From Streptomyces sp. HM190 (GTDB lineage Bacteria; Actinomycetota; Actinomycetes; Streptomycetales; Streptomycetaceae), in the NCBI RefSeq assembly GCF_009857135.1, contig NZ_CP047318.1:930001-994000 (forward strand): DNA of 64,000 bases, in the 5' to 3' direction. The translations under genes and the position numbers were made by a program. Shown here in pieces: positions 16,070 to 25,293 of the stretch. The stretch's first letter is position 1; every line of letters begins with the position of its first letter. The notes under the pieces were generated by a model that was given only the letters and a program-made list of their open reading frames with translations, made no database searches and was not told the origin of the DNA.

Positions 16070-17847
16070 TCGGCGTGGCGCCACCGGCGTACGACCCGGC
16101 CGCCCCCACGACGGCGAACACCCTGCCCGTCGGCACCCCCGCGACCGTCCGCGCCTACGTGGCCGAACTGTTCCGCCGCCACCGCCGGGCCTTCGCCCTG
16201 CTCATCGCCGTCAACACCGTCGCCGTTGTCGCCTCGATGGCGGGACCCTACCTGCTGGGCGACCTCGTCGAGCGGGTCTCCGACGGGGCACGCGAACTCC
16301 ATCTGGAGCTGACCGCCGGGGTGTTCGTCGTCGCCCTCGTCGTCCAGGCGGTGTTCGTGAGGGAGGTGCGTCTGCGCGGGGCCATGCTGGGCGAGCGGAT
16401 GCTGGCCGATCTGCGCGAGGACTTCCTCGTCCGGTCGGTCGGCCTGCCGCCGGGTGTCCTGGAGCGGGCCGGAACGGGCGACCTGCTGTCCCGGATCACC
16501 ACCGACATCGATCGTCTCGCCAACGCGATGCGCGAGGCGGTGCCGCAACTGGCGATCGGAGTGGTCTGGGTGGCCCTCCTCCTCGGCGGGCTCGCCGTGA
16601 CTGCTCCGCCGCTGGCGCTCGCCGTCCTGCTGGCCCTGCCGCTGCTGGTGGCGGGCTGCCGCTGGTACTTCAAACGGGCGCCCTCCGCCTACCGCTCCGA
16701 GTCCGCCGGGTACGCGGCCGTCGCCGCCGTCCTCGCGGAGACCGTCGACGCCGGGCGCACCGTCGAGGCCCACCGCCTCGGCGCGCGCCGCATCGAGCTG
16801 TCCAACCAGCGCATCCGTGAATGGACCGCCTGGGAGCGGTACACCCTCTGGCTGCGCTCGGTGCTCTTCCCGGTCATCAACCTCACCCACACCATGGTCC
16901 TCGGCGCGGTGCTGATCGTCGGCGGCACGTTCGTGCTCCAGGGCTGGATCGGGCTGGGCCAGTTGACGACAGGAGCCCTCATCGCCCAGATGCTCGTCGA
17001 ACCGGTGAACCTCATCCTGCGCTGGTACGACGAGCTGCAGATCGCCGAGGTCTCGCTGGCCCGGCTGGTCGGCGTACGGGACATCGAACCGGGCGCGGGC
17101 GACCCCGACGTGGCCCCCGACGGACGCCACGTCCACGCCGAGCAGGTGCGCTTCGGGTACCGCGAGGGCGTCGACGTGCTGCGCCAGGTGTCCCTGGAGG
17201 TCGCGCCCGGCACCCGGCTGGCCCTCGTCGGCCCGTCGGGAGCGGGCAAGTCCACCCTGGGCAGGCTCCTCGCCGGCATCTACGCGCCCCATGACGGCCG
17301 GATCACCCTCGGCGGTGCAGAACTGTCCCGGATGCCCGCCGAGGGCGTCCGCTCCCATGTGGCCCTCGTCAACCAGGAGCACCACGTCTTCGTCGGCTCC
17401 CTGCGCGACAACCTGCGGCTCGCCCGCACCCGCGCCGAGGACGCGGAGCTGTGGGCGGCGCTCGGCGCGGTCGACGCCGACTCCTGGGCGAGGGCGCTCG
17501 ACGACGGACTGGACACCGAGGTCGGCTCCGGCGGGGTCGCGCTCACCCCGGCGCAGGCCCAGCAGATCGCGCTGGCCCGGCTGGTACTCGCCGACCCGCA
17601 CACCCTGGTCCTGGACGAGGCGACCTCGCTCCTCGATCCGCGGGCGGCCCGGCACCTGGAACGATCCCTCGCCCGTGTCCTCGACGGCCGCACCGTCGTG
17701 GCCATCGCCCACCGCCTGCACACCGCGCACGACGCCGACGTCATCGCCGTCGTCGAGAACGGGCGCATCAGCGAGCTGGGCAGCCATGACCAGCTGGTCG
17801 CGGCGGACGGCGCCTACGCGGCGCTGTGGCGGTCGTGGCACGGCTGA
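16066..17847 (+). CDS. ABC exporter subunit with intact Walker motifs (partner B)
   Basis: A 593-aa partner of the preceding gene; the ATG overlaps the upstream TGA, implying translational coupling and a heterodimer. The membrane domain spans about 25-330. The ATPase domain has Walker A GPSGAGKST, Q-loop VNQEHHVFVGSLRDN, Walker B LVLDEATSLLD and H-loop IAHRLHTA, all intact, but the ABC signature is LTPAQAQQ in place of LSGGQ. The dimer thus should have one fully canonical ATP site (this Walker A/B with partner A's signature) and one dead site. The substrate is unknown, and no biosynthetic genes are adjacent. Confidence 0.9.
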   Translation: MIGVAPPAYDPAAPTTANTLPVGTPATVRAYVAELFRRHRRAFALLIAVNTVAVVASMAGPYLLGDLVERVSDGARELHLELTAGVFVVALVVQAVFVREVRLRGAMLGERMLADLREDFLVRSVGLPPGVLERAGTGDLLSRITTDIDRLANAMREAVPQLAIGVVWVALLLGGLAVTAPPLALAVLLALPLLVAGCRWYFKRAPSAYRSESAGYAAVAAVLAETVDAGRTVEAHRLGARRIELSNQRIREWTAWERYTLWLRSVLFPVINLTHTMVLGAVLIVGGTFVLQGWIGLGQLTTGALIAQMLVEPVNLILRWYDELQIAEVSLARLVGVRDIEPGAGDPDVAPDGRHVHAEQVRFGYREGVDVLRQVSLEVAPGTRLALVGPSGAGKSTLGRLLAGIYAPHDGRITLGGAELSRMPAEGVRSHVALVNQEHHVFVGSLRDNLRLARTRAEDAELWAALGAVDADSWARALDDGLDTEVGSGGVALTPAQAQQIALARLVLADPHTLVLDEATSLLDPRAARHLERSLARVLDGRTVVAIAHRLHTAHDADVIAVVENGRISELGSHDQLVAADGAYAALWRSWHG

Positions 17848-18291
17848 GCCGCATCCCACCGCTGCGGGGCCGCCTCGGGTCCGGTCCTCGCCGCCGGGTT
17901 CGCCCGCCGACCGGCCGCGCCCTGCCGGCTGCCGCGCACGGCCTGTCGCGCGTCGGCGGCTGCTCCGCCCACTCGCCACCGGCGCGTGGTCCACGCCCGC
18001 CTCGACCGTGGCACCACCGGTCCGGTCCGCCGGGGACGGTGGTGTCGCCGCGCGGTCGCCGCCCCGCCACGACGGGGGCCGCGTGGCCGAGGCCGGGAGC
18101 CCGCTGGCTCCCGGGGACCGTCCCCTGACGTTGCGTGGTGCCGACGGCGAGTGGAACTCTGGTGGTGGGCACTGATTCGGGGGACGCTCGTGAGCCGCCC
18201 GGTTCGCGGGGGTCTGACCGGCGCCCAGCGGTTCGCGCGCACACCGTCGCGGCACGGTGGCACCGGGCCCGTTCCACCACTGGAGGTACCC
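17848..18291. other. Gene-free stretch between the ABC pair and the DUF5709 gene
   Basis: About 440 bases. Several long frames are open because of the very high GC, but none has a start with a ribosome site or recognisable protein. It presumably carries the end of the ABC transcript and the promoter of the next gene; I can point to no definite promoter. Confidence 0.5.
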
Positions 18292-18762
18292 GTGGACAGA
18301 GCCGGCGGATGGGGAGACGACGTCTACCAGCCAGACGGATCGGAGATCCAGGACGACGCCGGGCTGCTGGACGCCGAGGACACCCTGGTCGCCGACGGTG
18401 TGGACGACCCGCTCGACCGGGGCTGGTCGCCACCGGAGCGCCCCTGGGCGGTGGAGCACACCGGGGTGACCGCCGCGGAGCGGCTGCGCGGCGAGACCCT
18501 GGACCAGCGGCTGGCGGAGGAGCTGCCGGACATCACCTCGGTCGACGGGGACGGGCTCGGCGACGCCCAGGACACCGATGGTGAGCTGCTGGACAACGAG
18601 GTCGGAGATCTCCGGTCGGGCCGTCTCGTCGCTCCCGACGAGGGCGCCCACGAGGACGAGGAGAGCGGTCTGATCGCCACCGACGTGGGCATCGACGGCG
18701 CGGCCGCCTCCGCCGAGGAGGCAGCGATGCACATCGTGGACGAGGACTCCCTGCCGGACTGA
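18292..18762 (+). CDS. DUF5709-family acidic protein
   Basis: A 156-aa, very acidic soluble protein of a family widespread in Streptomyces. Recognisable segments are DDVYQPDGSEIQDDAGLLD, the central TAAERLRGETLDQRLAEELPD, and a C-terminal SAEEAAMHIVDED. Asp and Glu make up about a quarter of the residues. No function is known. The start is GTG 18292 with TGGAGGT a few bases upstream. It converges with the membrane protein at 18789 with only 26 bp between the ends. Confidence 0.85.
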   Translation: MDRAGGWGDDVYQPDGSEIQDDAGLLDAEDTLVADGVDDPLDRGWSPPERPWAVEHTGVTAAERLRGETLDQRLAEELPDITSVDGDGLGDAQDTDGELLDNEVGDLRSGRLVAPDEGAHEDEESGLIATDVGIDGAAASAEEAAMHIVDEDSLPD

Positions 18763-18788
18763 CGCTGCCCGACCGCCCGTCCGCGCTG

Positions 18789-19583
18789 TCAGACGACGTT
18801 CAGGGCGAAGGCCGCTCCTACGCCCCCGAGGACCATGAACACCGGCATGAGCACCCTCAGCTCCACCCAACTGCCGGCCCGGAACCGCATCGCCTTGGGC
18901 GGACCGACCGGGTACCAGCGCTTGCGGCCGATCGGTATGGGCCACAGGATCGGGCAGCCCGAGACGGTCAGCGAATCGCCGATGTCGTGCACCAGCGCGC
19001 CCAGCAGGATCGGCAGTCCGAGCCACAGGTACTCCTGGCCCGGCTCGGTGAACAGCCAGTCCGCCCCGTTGCCCGGCTTGTCCAGGACACCGGCGATGAT
19101 CCAGGCGCTGGTCGCCGCCAGGAGCCACACCAGCACGTCGCTGCTCGATCCTCGGGCCGCACGCCACAGCAGCCCTTCGATCGCCAGCACCATGTGCACG
19201 AACAGGATCGCCAGCACCGCCCAGCGGCCCCCCGTGATCGCCAGGGCGGAGGCCCCCGCGCCGAGCAGCACCGCCCACAGCCAGGTATGCGTGAGCGTGC
19301 GGTGCCCGCCGGAGCGACGTGGGTCGCCCTGCTTCTTCGTCGCCTTGTAGACCGCGTACGAGAGCTTGTCGACGATCTCGCACACCCAGCGGGAGAGTGG
19401 GCCGAAGGAACGGGAGATCGTCGCCGCCTTGTGGTCCAGGTCCGGAGCGAGCGCGGCACCCGCGCAGATCAACGCGCCGGCCAGGAGGACCGGCCAGGGC
19501 ATGGTGCGCCCGGTCGCGGCTGCCGCCGCTCCTACGCCGAGCCAGGCCGCGGCCCCGGAAAGTGAGTGTGCTGGTCCCATCAT
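18789..19583 (-). CDS. DUF457/YdjM-type membrane metal-dependent hydrolase
   Basis: A 264-aa polytopic protein. The N-terminal HSLSGAAAWLG and the later LAPDLDHKAAT give the His and Asp residues typical of YdjM/DUF457 proteins, annotated as membrane-bound metal-dependent hydrolases; the YdjM paralogue in E. coli is LexA-controlled, but its reaction is unproven. Four to five hydrophobic helices follow, with a conserved LVHDIGDSLTVSGCPILWPIP near the C-terminus. I use the ATG at 19583 (MMGPAHS) since upstream frame extension would run into the divergent helicase promoter. The helicase start is 167 bp away. Confidence 0.8.
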   Translation of the reverse strand: MMGPAHSLSGAAAWLGVGAAAAATGRTMPWPVLLAGALICAGAALAPDLDHKAATISRSFGPLSRWVCEIVDKLSYAVYKATKKQGDPRRSGGHRTLTHTWLWAVLLGAGASALAITGGRWAVLAILFVHMVLAIEGLLWRAARGSSSDVLVWLLAATSAWIIAGVLDKPGNGADWLFTEPGQEYLWLGLPILLGALVHDIGDSLTVSGCPILWPIPIGRKRWYPVGPPKAMRFRAGSWVELRVLMPVFMVLGGVGAAFALNVV

Positions 19584-19749
19584 GGCCGTGCCCCGCCCCA
19601 TTCCTTCTGTGCAGCCGTCCAGTTGCCTCGGGCCGCTGTCCAGTTGTCCACGTGCGTCGATGCTCCGTCGGCGCCACAGCGTAGCGTTCGCGATCTTCGG
19701 CCGGGTATCCGATTCCCGCCTCGGGGGTGCGGGCAGGCAAGATGGGGGC

Positions 19750-22263
19750 GTGACCCTCATCGATCAGCTGCCGCGGACCGCCGACCCCGACGCCCTCTAC
19801 GAAGCCTTCGAGTCGTGGGCCGTGGAACGCGGTCTCACCCTCTACCCCCATCAGGAGGAGGCGCTCATCGAGGTGGTCGCCGGCGCGAACGTGATCGTGT
19901 CGACGCCCACCGGCTCCGGCAAGAGCATGATCGCGGCGGGCGCGCACTTCGCCGCCCTCGCCCGTGACGAGGTCACCTTCTACACCGCCCCGATCAAGGC
20001 TCTGGTGTCGGAGAAGTTCTTCGAGCTGTGCAAGATCTTCGGCACGGAGAACGTCGGCATGCTCACCGGCGACGCGTCCGTGAACGCCGACGCCCCCGTC
20101 ATCTGCTGCACCGCGGAGGTCCTGGCGTCCATCGCGCTGCGCGACGGCAAGGACGCCGACGTCGGTCAGGTCGTCATGGACGAGTTCCACTTCTACGCGG
20201 AGGCCGACCGCGGCTGGGCCTGGCAGATCCCCATCCTGGAGCTGCCCCAGGCCCAGTTCATCCTGATGTCGGCGACCCTCGGCGACGTCTCGATGTTCGA
20301 GAAGGACCTCACCCGGCGCACCGGCCGGCCCACCTCCGTGGTCCGCTCGGCCACCCGCCCCGTGCCGCTGTCGTACGAGTACGTGCTGACGCCGCTGACG
20401 GAGACGCTCACGGAGCTGCTCACCACCAAGCAGGCGCCCGTCTACATCGTGCACTTCACGCAGGCGCAGGCCGTGGAGCGGGCGCAGGCGCTGATGAGCA
20501 TCAACATGTGCACGCGGGAGGAGAAGGACCAGATCGCCGAGCTGATCGGCAACTTCCGGTTCACCACCAAGTTCGGCCGCAACCTGTCGCGTTACGTCCG
20601 GCACGGTATCGGTGTGCACCATGCCGGGATGCTGCCCAAGTACCGGCGTCTGGTGGAGAAGCTGGCCCAGGCAGGTCTGCTGAAGGTGATCTGCGGTACC
20701 GACACGCTCGGCGTCGGCGTCAACGTCCCCATCCGTACAGTGCTGTTCACCGCGCTGACCAAGTACGACGGCAGCCGGGTTCGCACGCTGCGCGCCCGGG
20801 AGTTCCACCAGATCGCGGGGCGCGCCGGGCGGGCGGGCTTCGACACGGCCGGGTACGTGGTGGCGCAGGCACCCGAGCACGTCATCGAGAACGAGAAGGC
20901 TCTCGCGAAGGCGGGCGACGATCCGAAGAAGCGCCGCAAGGTGGTCCGCAAGAAGGCGCCCGAGGGATTCGTCGGCTGGACGGAGAACACCTTCGAGAAG
21001 CTCATCGCCTCCGAGCCGGAGCCACTCACGTCCCGTTTCCGGGTGACGCACACGATGCTGCTGTCGGTGATCGCCCGGCCCGGCAACGCCTTCGATGCGA
21101 TGCGGAGGCTGCTGGAGGACAACCACGAGCCGCGCAAGCAGCAGCTGCGCCACATCCGGCGGGCGATCGCCATCTACCGTTCCCTGCTCGACGGCGGCAT
21201 CGTCGAGAAGCTCGACGAGCCGGACGCGGAGGGCCGCATCGTCCGTCTGACGGTCGATCTGCAGCAGGACTTCGCGCTCAACCAGCCGCTGTCCACGTTC
21301 GCGCTGGCCGCGTTCGAACTGCTCGACCCGGAGTCGCCGTCGTACGCCCTGGACATGGTCTCCGTGGTGGAGTCGACGCTCGACGACCCGCGGCAGATCC
21401 TCGTGGCCCAGCAGAACAAGGCGCGCGGTGAGGCCGTGGCGGCGATGAAGGCGGACGGTGTCGAGTACGAGGAGCGCATGGAACGGCTCCAGGACGTCAC
21501 CTACCCCAAGCCGCTGGAGGAGTTGCTCTTCCACGCGTACAACACGTACCGCAAGAGCCACCCCTGGGTCGGAGACCACCCGCTGTCCCCGAAGTCGGTG
21601 ATCCGGGACATGTACGAACGGGCGCTCTCCTTCACCGAGTTGGTGTCGTTCTACGAGCTGGCGCGCACCGAGGGCATTGTGCTGCGCTACCTCGCGGGCG
21701 CCTACAAGACCCTCGATCACACCGTCCCCGACGACCTCAAGTCGGACGACCTGGAGGATCTGATCGCCTGGCTCGGCGAGATGGTCCGACAGGTCGACTC
21801 CAGTCTCCTCGACGAGTGGGAGCAACTCGCCAACCCGGAGGAGATGACCGCCGAGGAGGCCCAGGAGAAAGCCGACCAGGTCAAGCCGGTCACCTCCAAC
21901 GCGCGTGCCTTCCGCGTCCTCGTCCGCAACGCCATGTTCCGGCGGGTCGAGCTGGCCGCCCTCGACCAGGTCGACGAGTTGGGCGAGCTGGACGCCGAGT
22001 CCGGCTGGGACGCCGAGCGGTGGGGTCAGGCGATGGACAAGTACTGGGACGAGTACGACGAACTCGGCACCGGCCCGGACGCCCGCGGTCCGCGCCTGCT
22101 GATGATCGAGGAGGAGCCGCAGAACGGGCTGTGGCGCGTTCGCCAGACCTTCGCCGACCCGAACGGCGATCATGATTGGGGCATCAGCGCGGAGATCGAT
22201 CTTGCGGCCTCCGACGCCGAGGGCCGCGCCGTCGTCAGGGTCACCGACGTCGGTCAGTTGTGA
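19750..22263 (+). CDS. DEAD/DEAH-box RNA helicase with DUF3516
   Basis: An 837-aa superfamily-2 helicase of the Ski2/HelY-like actinobacterial type. The N-terminal ATPase lobe carries motif I STPTGSGKSMIA (about 48-60), motif II VVMDEFHFY and motif III LMSATLGD. The second lobe has VGVNVPIRTVLFTAL and motif VI HQIAGRAGRAGFDT. The C-terminal half (about 430-837) is the DUF3516 region found only with these helicases. The role is probably RNA unwinding in turnover or processing. The start is GTG 19750, where the conserved N-terminus begins; the ribosome site is weak. The thioesterase follows 19 bp downstream on the same strand, probably cotranscribed. Confidence 0.9.
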   Translation: MTLIDQLPRTADPDALYEAFESWAVERGLTLYPHQEEALIEVVAGANVIVSTPTGSGKSMIAAGAHFAALARDEVTFYTAPIKALVSEKFFELCKIFGTENVGMLTGDASVNADAPVICCTAEVLASIALRDGKDADVGQVVMDEFHFYAEADRGWAWQIPILELPQAQFILMSATLGDVSMFEKDLTRRTGRPTSVVRSATRPVPLSYEYVLTPLTETLTELLTTKQAPVYIVHFTQAQAVERAQALMSINMCTREEKDQIAELIGNFRFTTKFGRNLSRYVRHGIGVHHAGMLPKYRRLVEKLAQAGLLKVICGTDTLGVGVNVPIRTVLFTALTKYDGSRVRTLRAREFHQIAGRAGRAGFDTAGYVVAQAPEHVIENEKALAKAGDDPKKRRKVVRKKAPEGFVGWTENTFEKLIASEPEPLTSRFRVTHTMLLSVIARPGNAFDAMRRLLEDNHEPRKQQLRHIRRAIAIYRSLLDGGIVEKLDEPDAEGRIVRLTVDLQQDFALNQPLSTFALAAFELLDPESPSYALDMVSVVESTLDDPRQILVAQQNKARGEAVAAMKADGVEYEERMERLQDVTYPKPLEELLFHAYNTYRKSHPWVGDHPLSPKSVIRDMYERALSFTELVSFYELARTEGIVLRYLAGAYKTLDHTVPDDLKSDDLEDLIAWLGEMVRQVDSSLLDEWEQLANPEEMTAEEAQEKADQVKPVTSNARAFRVLVRNAMFRRVELAALDQVDELGELDAESGWDAERWGQAMDKYWDEYDELGTGPDARGPRLLMIEEEPQNGLWRVRQTFADPNGDHDWGISAEIDLAASDAEGRAVVRVTDVGQL

Positions 22264-22282
22264 ACACCGGAGAGGCCCGCAG

Positions 22283-23158
22283 ATGACGACCAACCCCGCC
22301 GAGCGGCTTGTCGACCTCCTCGACCTGGAACAGATCGAGGTCAACATCTTCCGCGGGCGCAGCCCGCAGGAGTCCTTGCAGCGGGTCTTCGGTGGCCAGG
22401 TGGCCGGCCAGGCGTTGGTCGCCGCCGGTCGCACCACCGAGGGCGACCGGCCGGTGCACTCGCTGCACGCGTACTTCCTTCGCCCAGGGCGTCCGGGGGT
22501 GCCGATCGTGTACCAGGTCGAGCGGGTCCGCGACGGGCGGTCGTTCACCACGCGTCGGGTCACCGCCGTGCAGCAGGGACGCACGATCTTCAATCTGACC
22601 GCCTCCTTCCACAAGCCTGAAGAGGGGAGCTTCGAGCACCAGCTGCCGCCGGCCCGCGAGGTGCCGGACCCGGAGTCGCTGCCGACGCTGACGCAGGAGA
22701 TCACCGATCATCTGGGGACGCTGCCCGAGCAGTTGCAGCGCATGGCCCGACGTCAGCCCTTCGACATCCGTTATGTCGACCAGCTGCGCTGGACCCCCGA
22801 GGAGGTCGAGCGCGCGGAGCCGCGCAGCGCGGTGTGGATGCGGGCCGTGGGCCCCTTGGGGAACGATCCGCTGGTCCACACCTGCGCGCTGACGTACGCC
22901 AGCGACATGACCCTGCTGGATGCCGTCCGTCTTCCCGTGGAGCCGCTGTGGGGACCGCGCAGCTTCGACATGGCGTCGCTGGACCATGCGATGTGGTTCC
23001 ACCGGCCGTTCCGTGCGGACGAGTGGTTCCTGTACGACCAGGAGTCACCGATCGCGGTGGGTGGACGCGGTCTGGCCCGTGGCCGCATCTACGACCAGGA
23101 GGGTCGTCTGCTCGTGTCGGTCGTCCAGGAGGGGCTGTTCCGCAAGCTCGGTTCGTGA
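22283..23158 (+). CDS. tesB: Acyl-CoA thioesterase II
   Basis: A 291-aa double-hotdog thioesterase. The N-terminal hotdog shows RVFGGQVAGQALVAAGRT and HSLHAYFLRPG. The C-terminal hotdog shows ACALTYASDM, SLDHAMWFHRPFRADEWFLYDQES, and a closing GRIYDQEGRLLVSVVQEGLFR. The Asp/Gln/Thr catalytic arrangement of TesB is in these blocks (Asp of TYASDM). It hydrolyses medium- and long-chain acyl-CoA. The start is ATG 22283. It lies 19 bp after the helicase stop. Confidence 0.93.
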   Translation: MTTNPAERLVDLLDLEQIEVNIFRGRSPQESLQRVFGGQVAGQALVAAGRTTEGDRPVHSLHAYFLRPGRPGVPIVYQVERVRDGRSFTTRRVTAVQQGRTIFNLTASFHKPEEGSFEHQLPPAREVPDPESLPTLTQEITDHLGTLPEQLQRMARRQPFDIRYVDQLRWTPEEVERAEPRSAVWMRAVGPLGNDPLVHTCALTYASDMTLLDAVRLPVEPLWGPRSFDMASLDHAMWFHRPFRADEWFLYDQESPIAVGGRGLARGRIYDQEGRLLVSVVQEGLFRKLGS

Positions 23159-23210
23159 CGCGTCCGTCGGCCGACGCCCCTTGAAGGGCTCACCGCACCG
23201 GGTCGACGGA

Positions 23211-24182
23211 TCAGGGATGCCCGCGCGTCAGCCAGCCGAGCAGCCCGCGTCGCTTCCCGGCTGCCGGACCCGGTGTCTCGGGGCGGTTCGCGGGACGCTT
23301 GACGTTCCTCGCCGGGCGTGGAGCCGGCTCCTTCCTGCGGGGCCTCGGCGCCAGCCGGTGAGCACGGGCCTCGACGAGAGCCTGCCGGAGGTCCGCCCGG
23401 AGCCACTCGATCTCATCCGGGTCGTCCGCCGTCATGATCGTGCCGGTGATCCGGGCGGCGGGCGAGTCGTGCGGGCCCTGGTCGGCCCGCGCGGGCCGGT
23501 GGCGGTTGAGATGGGCCCGCTCGTAGGGGTCCCGTACGACCTCCGCGAGGTGCACGGGGTCGAGGAGGGAGGCCGGCGCGGCGGCGCGGGCCCAGGGGTC
23601 GTCGGCATGCCGGAGCAGGAACCCGAGATGGCGTCCCCGCCAGTTCCTGGGCCGCAGATCGAGGCCGCTGTCCAGTTGGACCCTCAGCTCCTGGGGGAGG
23701 CGCCCGGTCAGCCACGGGGCGTTGTTCTTGTCGGCGGCGAACCGTCGCAGTTCATCTGCCAGATAGAGCCAGACGACCGCCCGGTAGCGGTTGAGGCAGA
23801 ACTTCACCGGGGTGACGAGCCCCAGCCGTGCGAGGCGCACGAATCGAGTCGGCGCCACGTCCAGAATCGCTGCGGCGTCCTTGGAGCCGACGGCTTCGAC
23901 CCGTGCGCGCAACGTCCGGGGGAAGCCCTCCTCGGTACGGAGCCGGTCGATCTCGCTGCGGACCACGCGACGTCCTCCGCCTCCCTCGTCGGGAACGGTT
24001 CGTACGCATCCGAGGTGGACGGCCAGGTCGAGTTCGCCGGGTTTCAGGCCCAGTTCACGAGCGGCACGGCTCCGGGCGAGCGGCCGGTCGGCCGCCTCGG
24101 CAGATACCACGGACACCGCGGATACTGGTGCGACGGTCGGCGCGGTGGGTGTGGCAGGTCGTGTGATGGTGTGGCCGGACAT
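23211..24182 (-). CDS. DUF6397-family protein with DNA-binding-like fold
   Basis: A 323-aa protein of a Streptomyces-restricted family. After a variable N-terminus, SRAARELGLKPGELDLAVHL and VGSKDAAAILDVAPTRFVRLA look like two helix-turn-helix or MerR-like units. They are followed by VKFCLNRYRAVVWLYLADELRRFA and a conserved NAPWLTGRLP. The basic Arg/Pro/Lys-rich C-terminus ends in GLLGWLTRGHP. It may act as a regulator, but no target or partner is indicated. The start is the ATG at 24182. Confidence 0.75.
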   Translation of the reverse strand: MSGHTITRPATPTAPTVAPVSAVSVVSAEAADRPLARSRAARELGLKPGELDLAVHLGCVRTVPDEGGGGRRVVRSEIDRLRTEEGFPRTLRARVEAVGSKDAAAILDVAPTRFVRLARLGLVTPVKFCLNRYRAVVWLYLADELRRFAADKNNAPWLTGRLPQELRVQLDSGLDLRPRNWRGRHLGFLLRHADDPWARAAAPASLLDPVHLAEVVRDPYERAHLNRHRPARADQGPHDSPAARITGTIMTADDPDEIEWLRADLRQALVEARAHRLAPRPRRKEPAPRPARNVKRPANRPETPGPAAGKRRGLLGWLTRGHP

Positions 24183-24272
24183 GGTGGTTCTCCCCCGTAC
24201 GGTACTGCCGCGACGCTGGTGCGCGTCGCCTCGGGAAAACCGTAGCCCGTTTGCGGAAAGTCGTGGCGAGCC

Positions 24273-24281
24273 TGTGGATAA
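24273..24281 (-). promoter_or_regulatory. Single consensus DnaA box
   Basis: TGTGGATAA, the reverse complement of TTATCCACA, stands between the DUF6397 start (24182) and the roadblock gene end (24309). A lone box is not an origin. It could titrate DnaA or be chance. Confidence 0.35.
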
Positions 24282-24308
24282 CTTGGACGCGGCTCACGAA
24301 ACAGCAGG

Positions 24309-24722
24309 TCAGAGGTCTCTGGTCGCGGATGGTGCGGGCTGCCGGGCGTCGACACCGAGGTGTTCGCCGACACGGTTCACCATCAGGGTCATCTCGTAGG
24401 CGATCTGGCCGATGTCCGCTTCCGCGGCGCTGAGCACGCACAGGCAACTGCCCGCTCCGGCCGCGGTGACGAAGAGCATGGCGTCATCGAACTCGATCAT
24501 CGTCTGCCGTACGTCACCGGCGCCGAAGTGCCGTCCCGAGCCCTTGGCGAGGCTGTGCAGACCAGATGAGACCGCGGCGAGGTGCTCGGCGTCCTCACGT
24601 CTCAGTCCGGTACTGGACGCCGTGACCAATCCGTCGCTGGACAGCACCAGTGCGTGCCGTACGGGTTCCAGGCGCTCGGTCAAGTCGTCCAGTAACCAAC
24701 CGAGTCCCGCGTTCTGCGGCAT
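24309..24722 (-). CDS. Roadblock/LC7-domain protein (CvnB-like)
   Basis: A 137-aa single-domain protein of the roadblock/LC7 family. It contains GWLLDDLTERLEPVRHALVL, SSDGLVTASS, the Leu-rich AVSSGLHSLAKGSGRHF and ADIGQIAYEMTLMVNRVGEHLG. In Streptomyces conservons the CvnB subunit has this fold and partners a small GTPase (CvnD). Here it stands alone, with the cvnD-like gene about 570 bp away beyond an unrelated plus-strand gene, so a functional link is possible but not shown. The start is ATG 24722 preceded by AGGAAAA; a longer frame to 24788 is open but not conserved in character. Confidence 0.83.
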   Translation of the reverse strand: MPQNAGLGWLLDDLTERLEPVRHALVLSSDGLVTASSTGLRREDAEHLAAVSSGLHSLAKGSGRHFGAGDVRQTMIEFDDAMLFVTAAGAGSCLCVLSAAEADIGQIAYEMTLMVNRVGEHLGVDARQPAPSATRDL

Positions 24723-24818
24723 TTTTCCTACTCCCCGTTTTCGTCGTTCCTCCTGACGAGGAGGATCCGACGGTTCAGCCTTCCCCACTGCTGCCGTGGG
24801 AGCAAGCAGGATGGGGAC

Positions 24819-25247
24819 ATGGCAAAGAAGATGACCGACAAGGAATGGCGGGCCTTCGTCTCAGAGGGAACCCGCACCGGAAAGCTGGCGACGTCCCGCG
24901 CCGATGGACGTCCTCACGTCACTCCCATCTGGTTCTTGTTGCACGGTGACGAGCTGCTCTTCAACACCGGCAAGGAAACTGTCAAGGGACGGAATCTGGC
25001 CAGGGACGGCCGTGTGGCGCTCTGTGTGGACTCCGATCTGCCGCCCTACGCCTTCGTGGTACTGGAAGGCCGGGCGGAACTTTCCGAGGACCTCGACGAG
25101 GTACGTCACTGGGCCACGCGTATCGGCGCCCGCTACATGGGTGAGGACCGGGCCGAGGAGTTCGGCGCTCGCAACGGCGTGCCGGGAGAGCTTCTCGTGC
25201 GAGTACGTGTGGACAAGGTCCTCGCGTACTCCGGCGTGTCCGACTGA
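24819..25247 (+). CDS. PPOX-class F420-dependent oxidoreductase
   Basis: A 142-aa split beta-barrel flavin/F420 protein. Blocks are GTRTGKLATSRADGRPHVTPIWF, LFNTGKETVKGRNLARDGRVALCVD and FVVLEGRAEL. These mark the PPOX-type F420H2-dependent reductases common in actinomycetes, which reduce activated double bonds; the substrate is unknown. The start is ATG 24819. It runs convergently towards cvnD. Confidence 0.88.
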   Translation: MAKKMTDKEWRAFVSEGTRTGKLATSRADGRPHVTPIWFLLHGDELLFNTGKETVKGRNLARDGRVALCVDSDLPPYAFVVLEGRAELSEDLDEVRHWATRIGARYMGEDRAEEFGARNGVPGELLVRVRVDKVLAYSGVSD

Positions 25248-25253
25248 GCGCGG

Positions 25254-25290
25254 GCCCGGTCGCCACCTTCAGGCACCGGGCGGACCGGGC
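25254..25290. terminator. Candidate hairpin between convergent genes
   Basis: GCCCGGTC (25254-25261) and GACCGGGC (25283-25290) are perfect inverted arms with a 21-base loop. They sit between the oxidoreductase stop and the cvnD stop. The long loop lowers certainty. Confidence 0.45.
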
Positions 25291-25293
25291 GCG

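Noticed and set aside
14866..22704. A minus-strand frame open for about 2600 codons opposite the ABC pair and the helicase
   Set aside because: The high third-position GC of the plus-strand genes removes stops from the antisense frame. The translation is Arg/Gly/Gln/His-rich with no domain and crosses several real genes on both strands.
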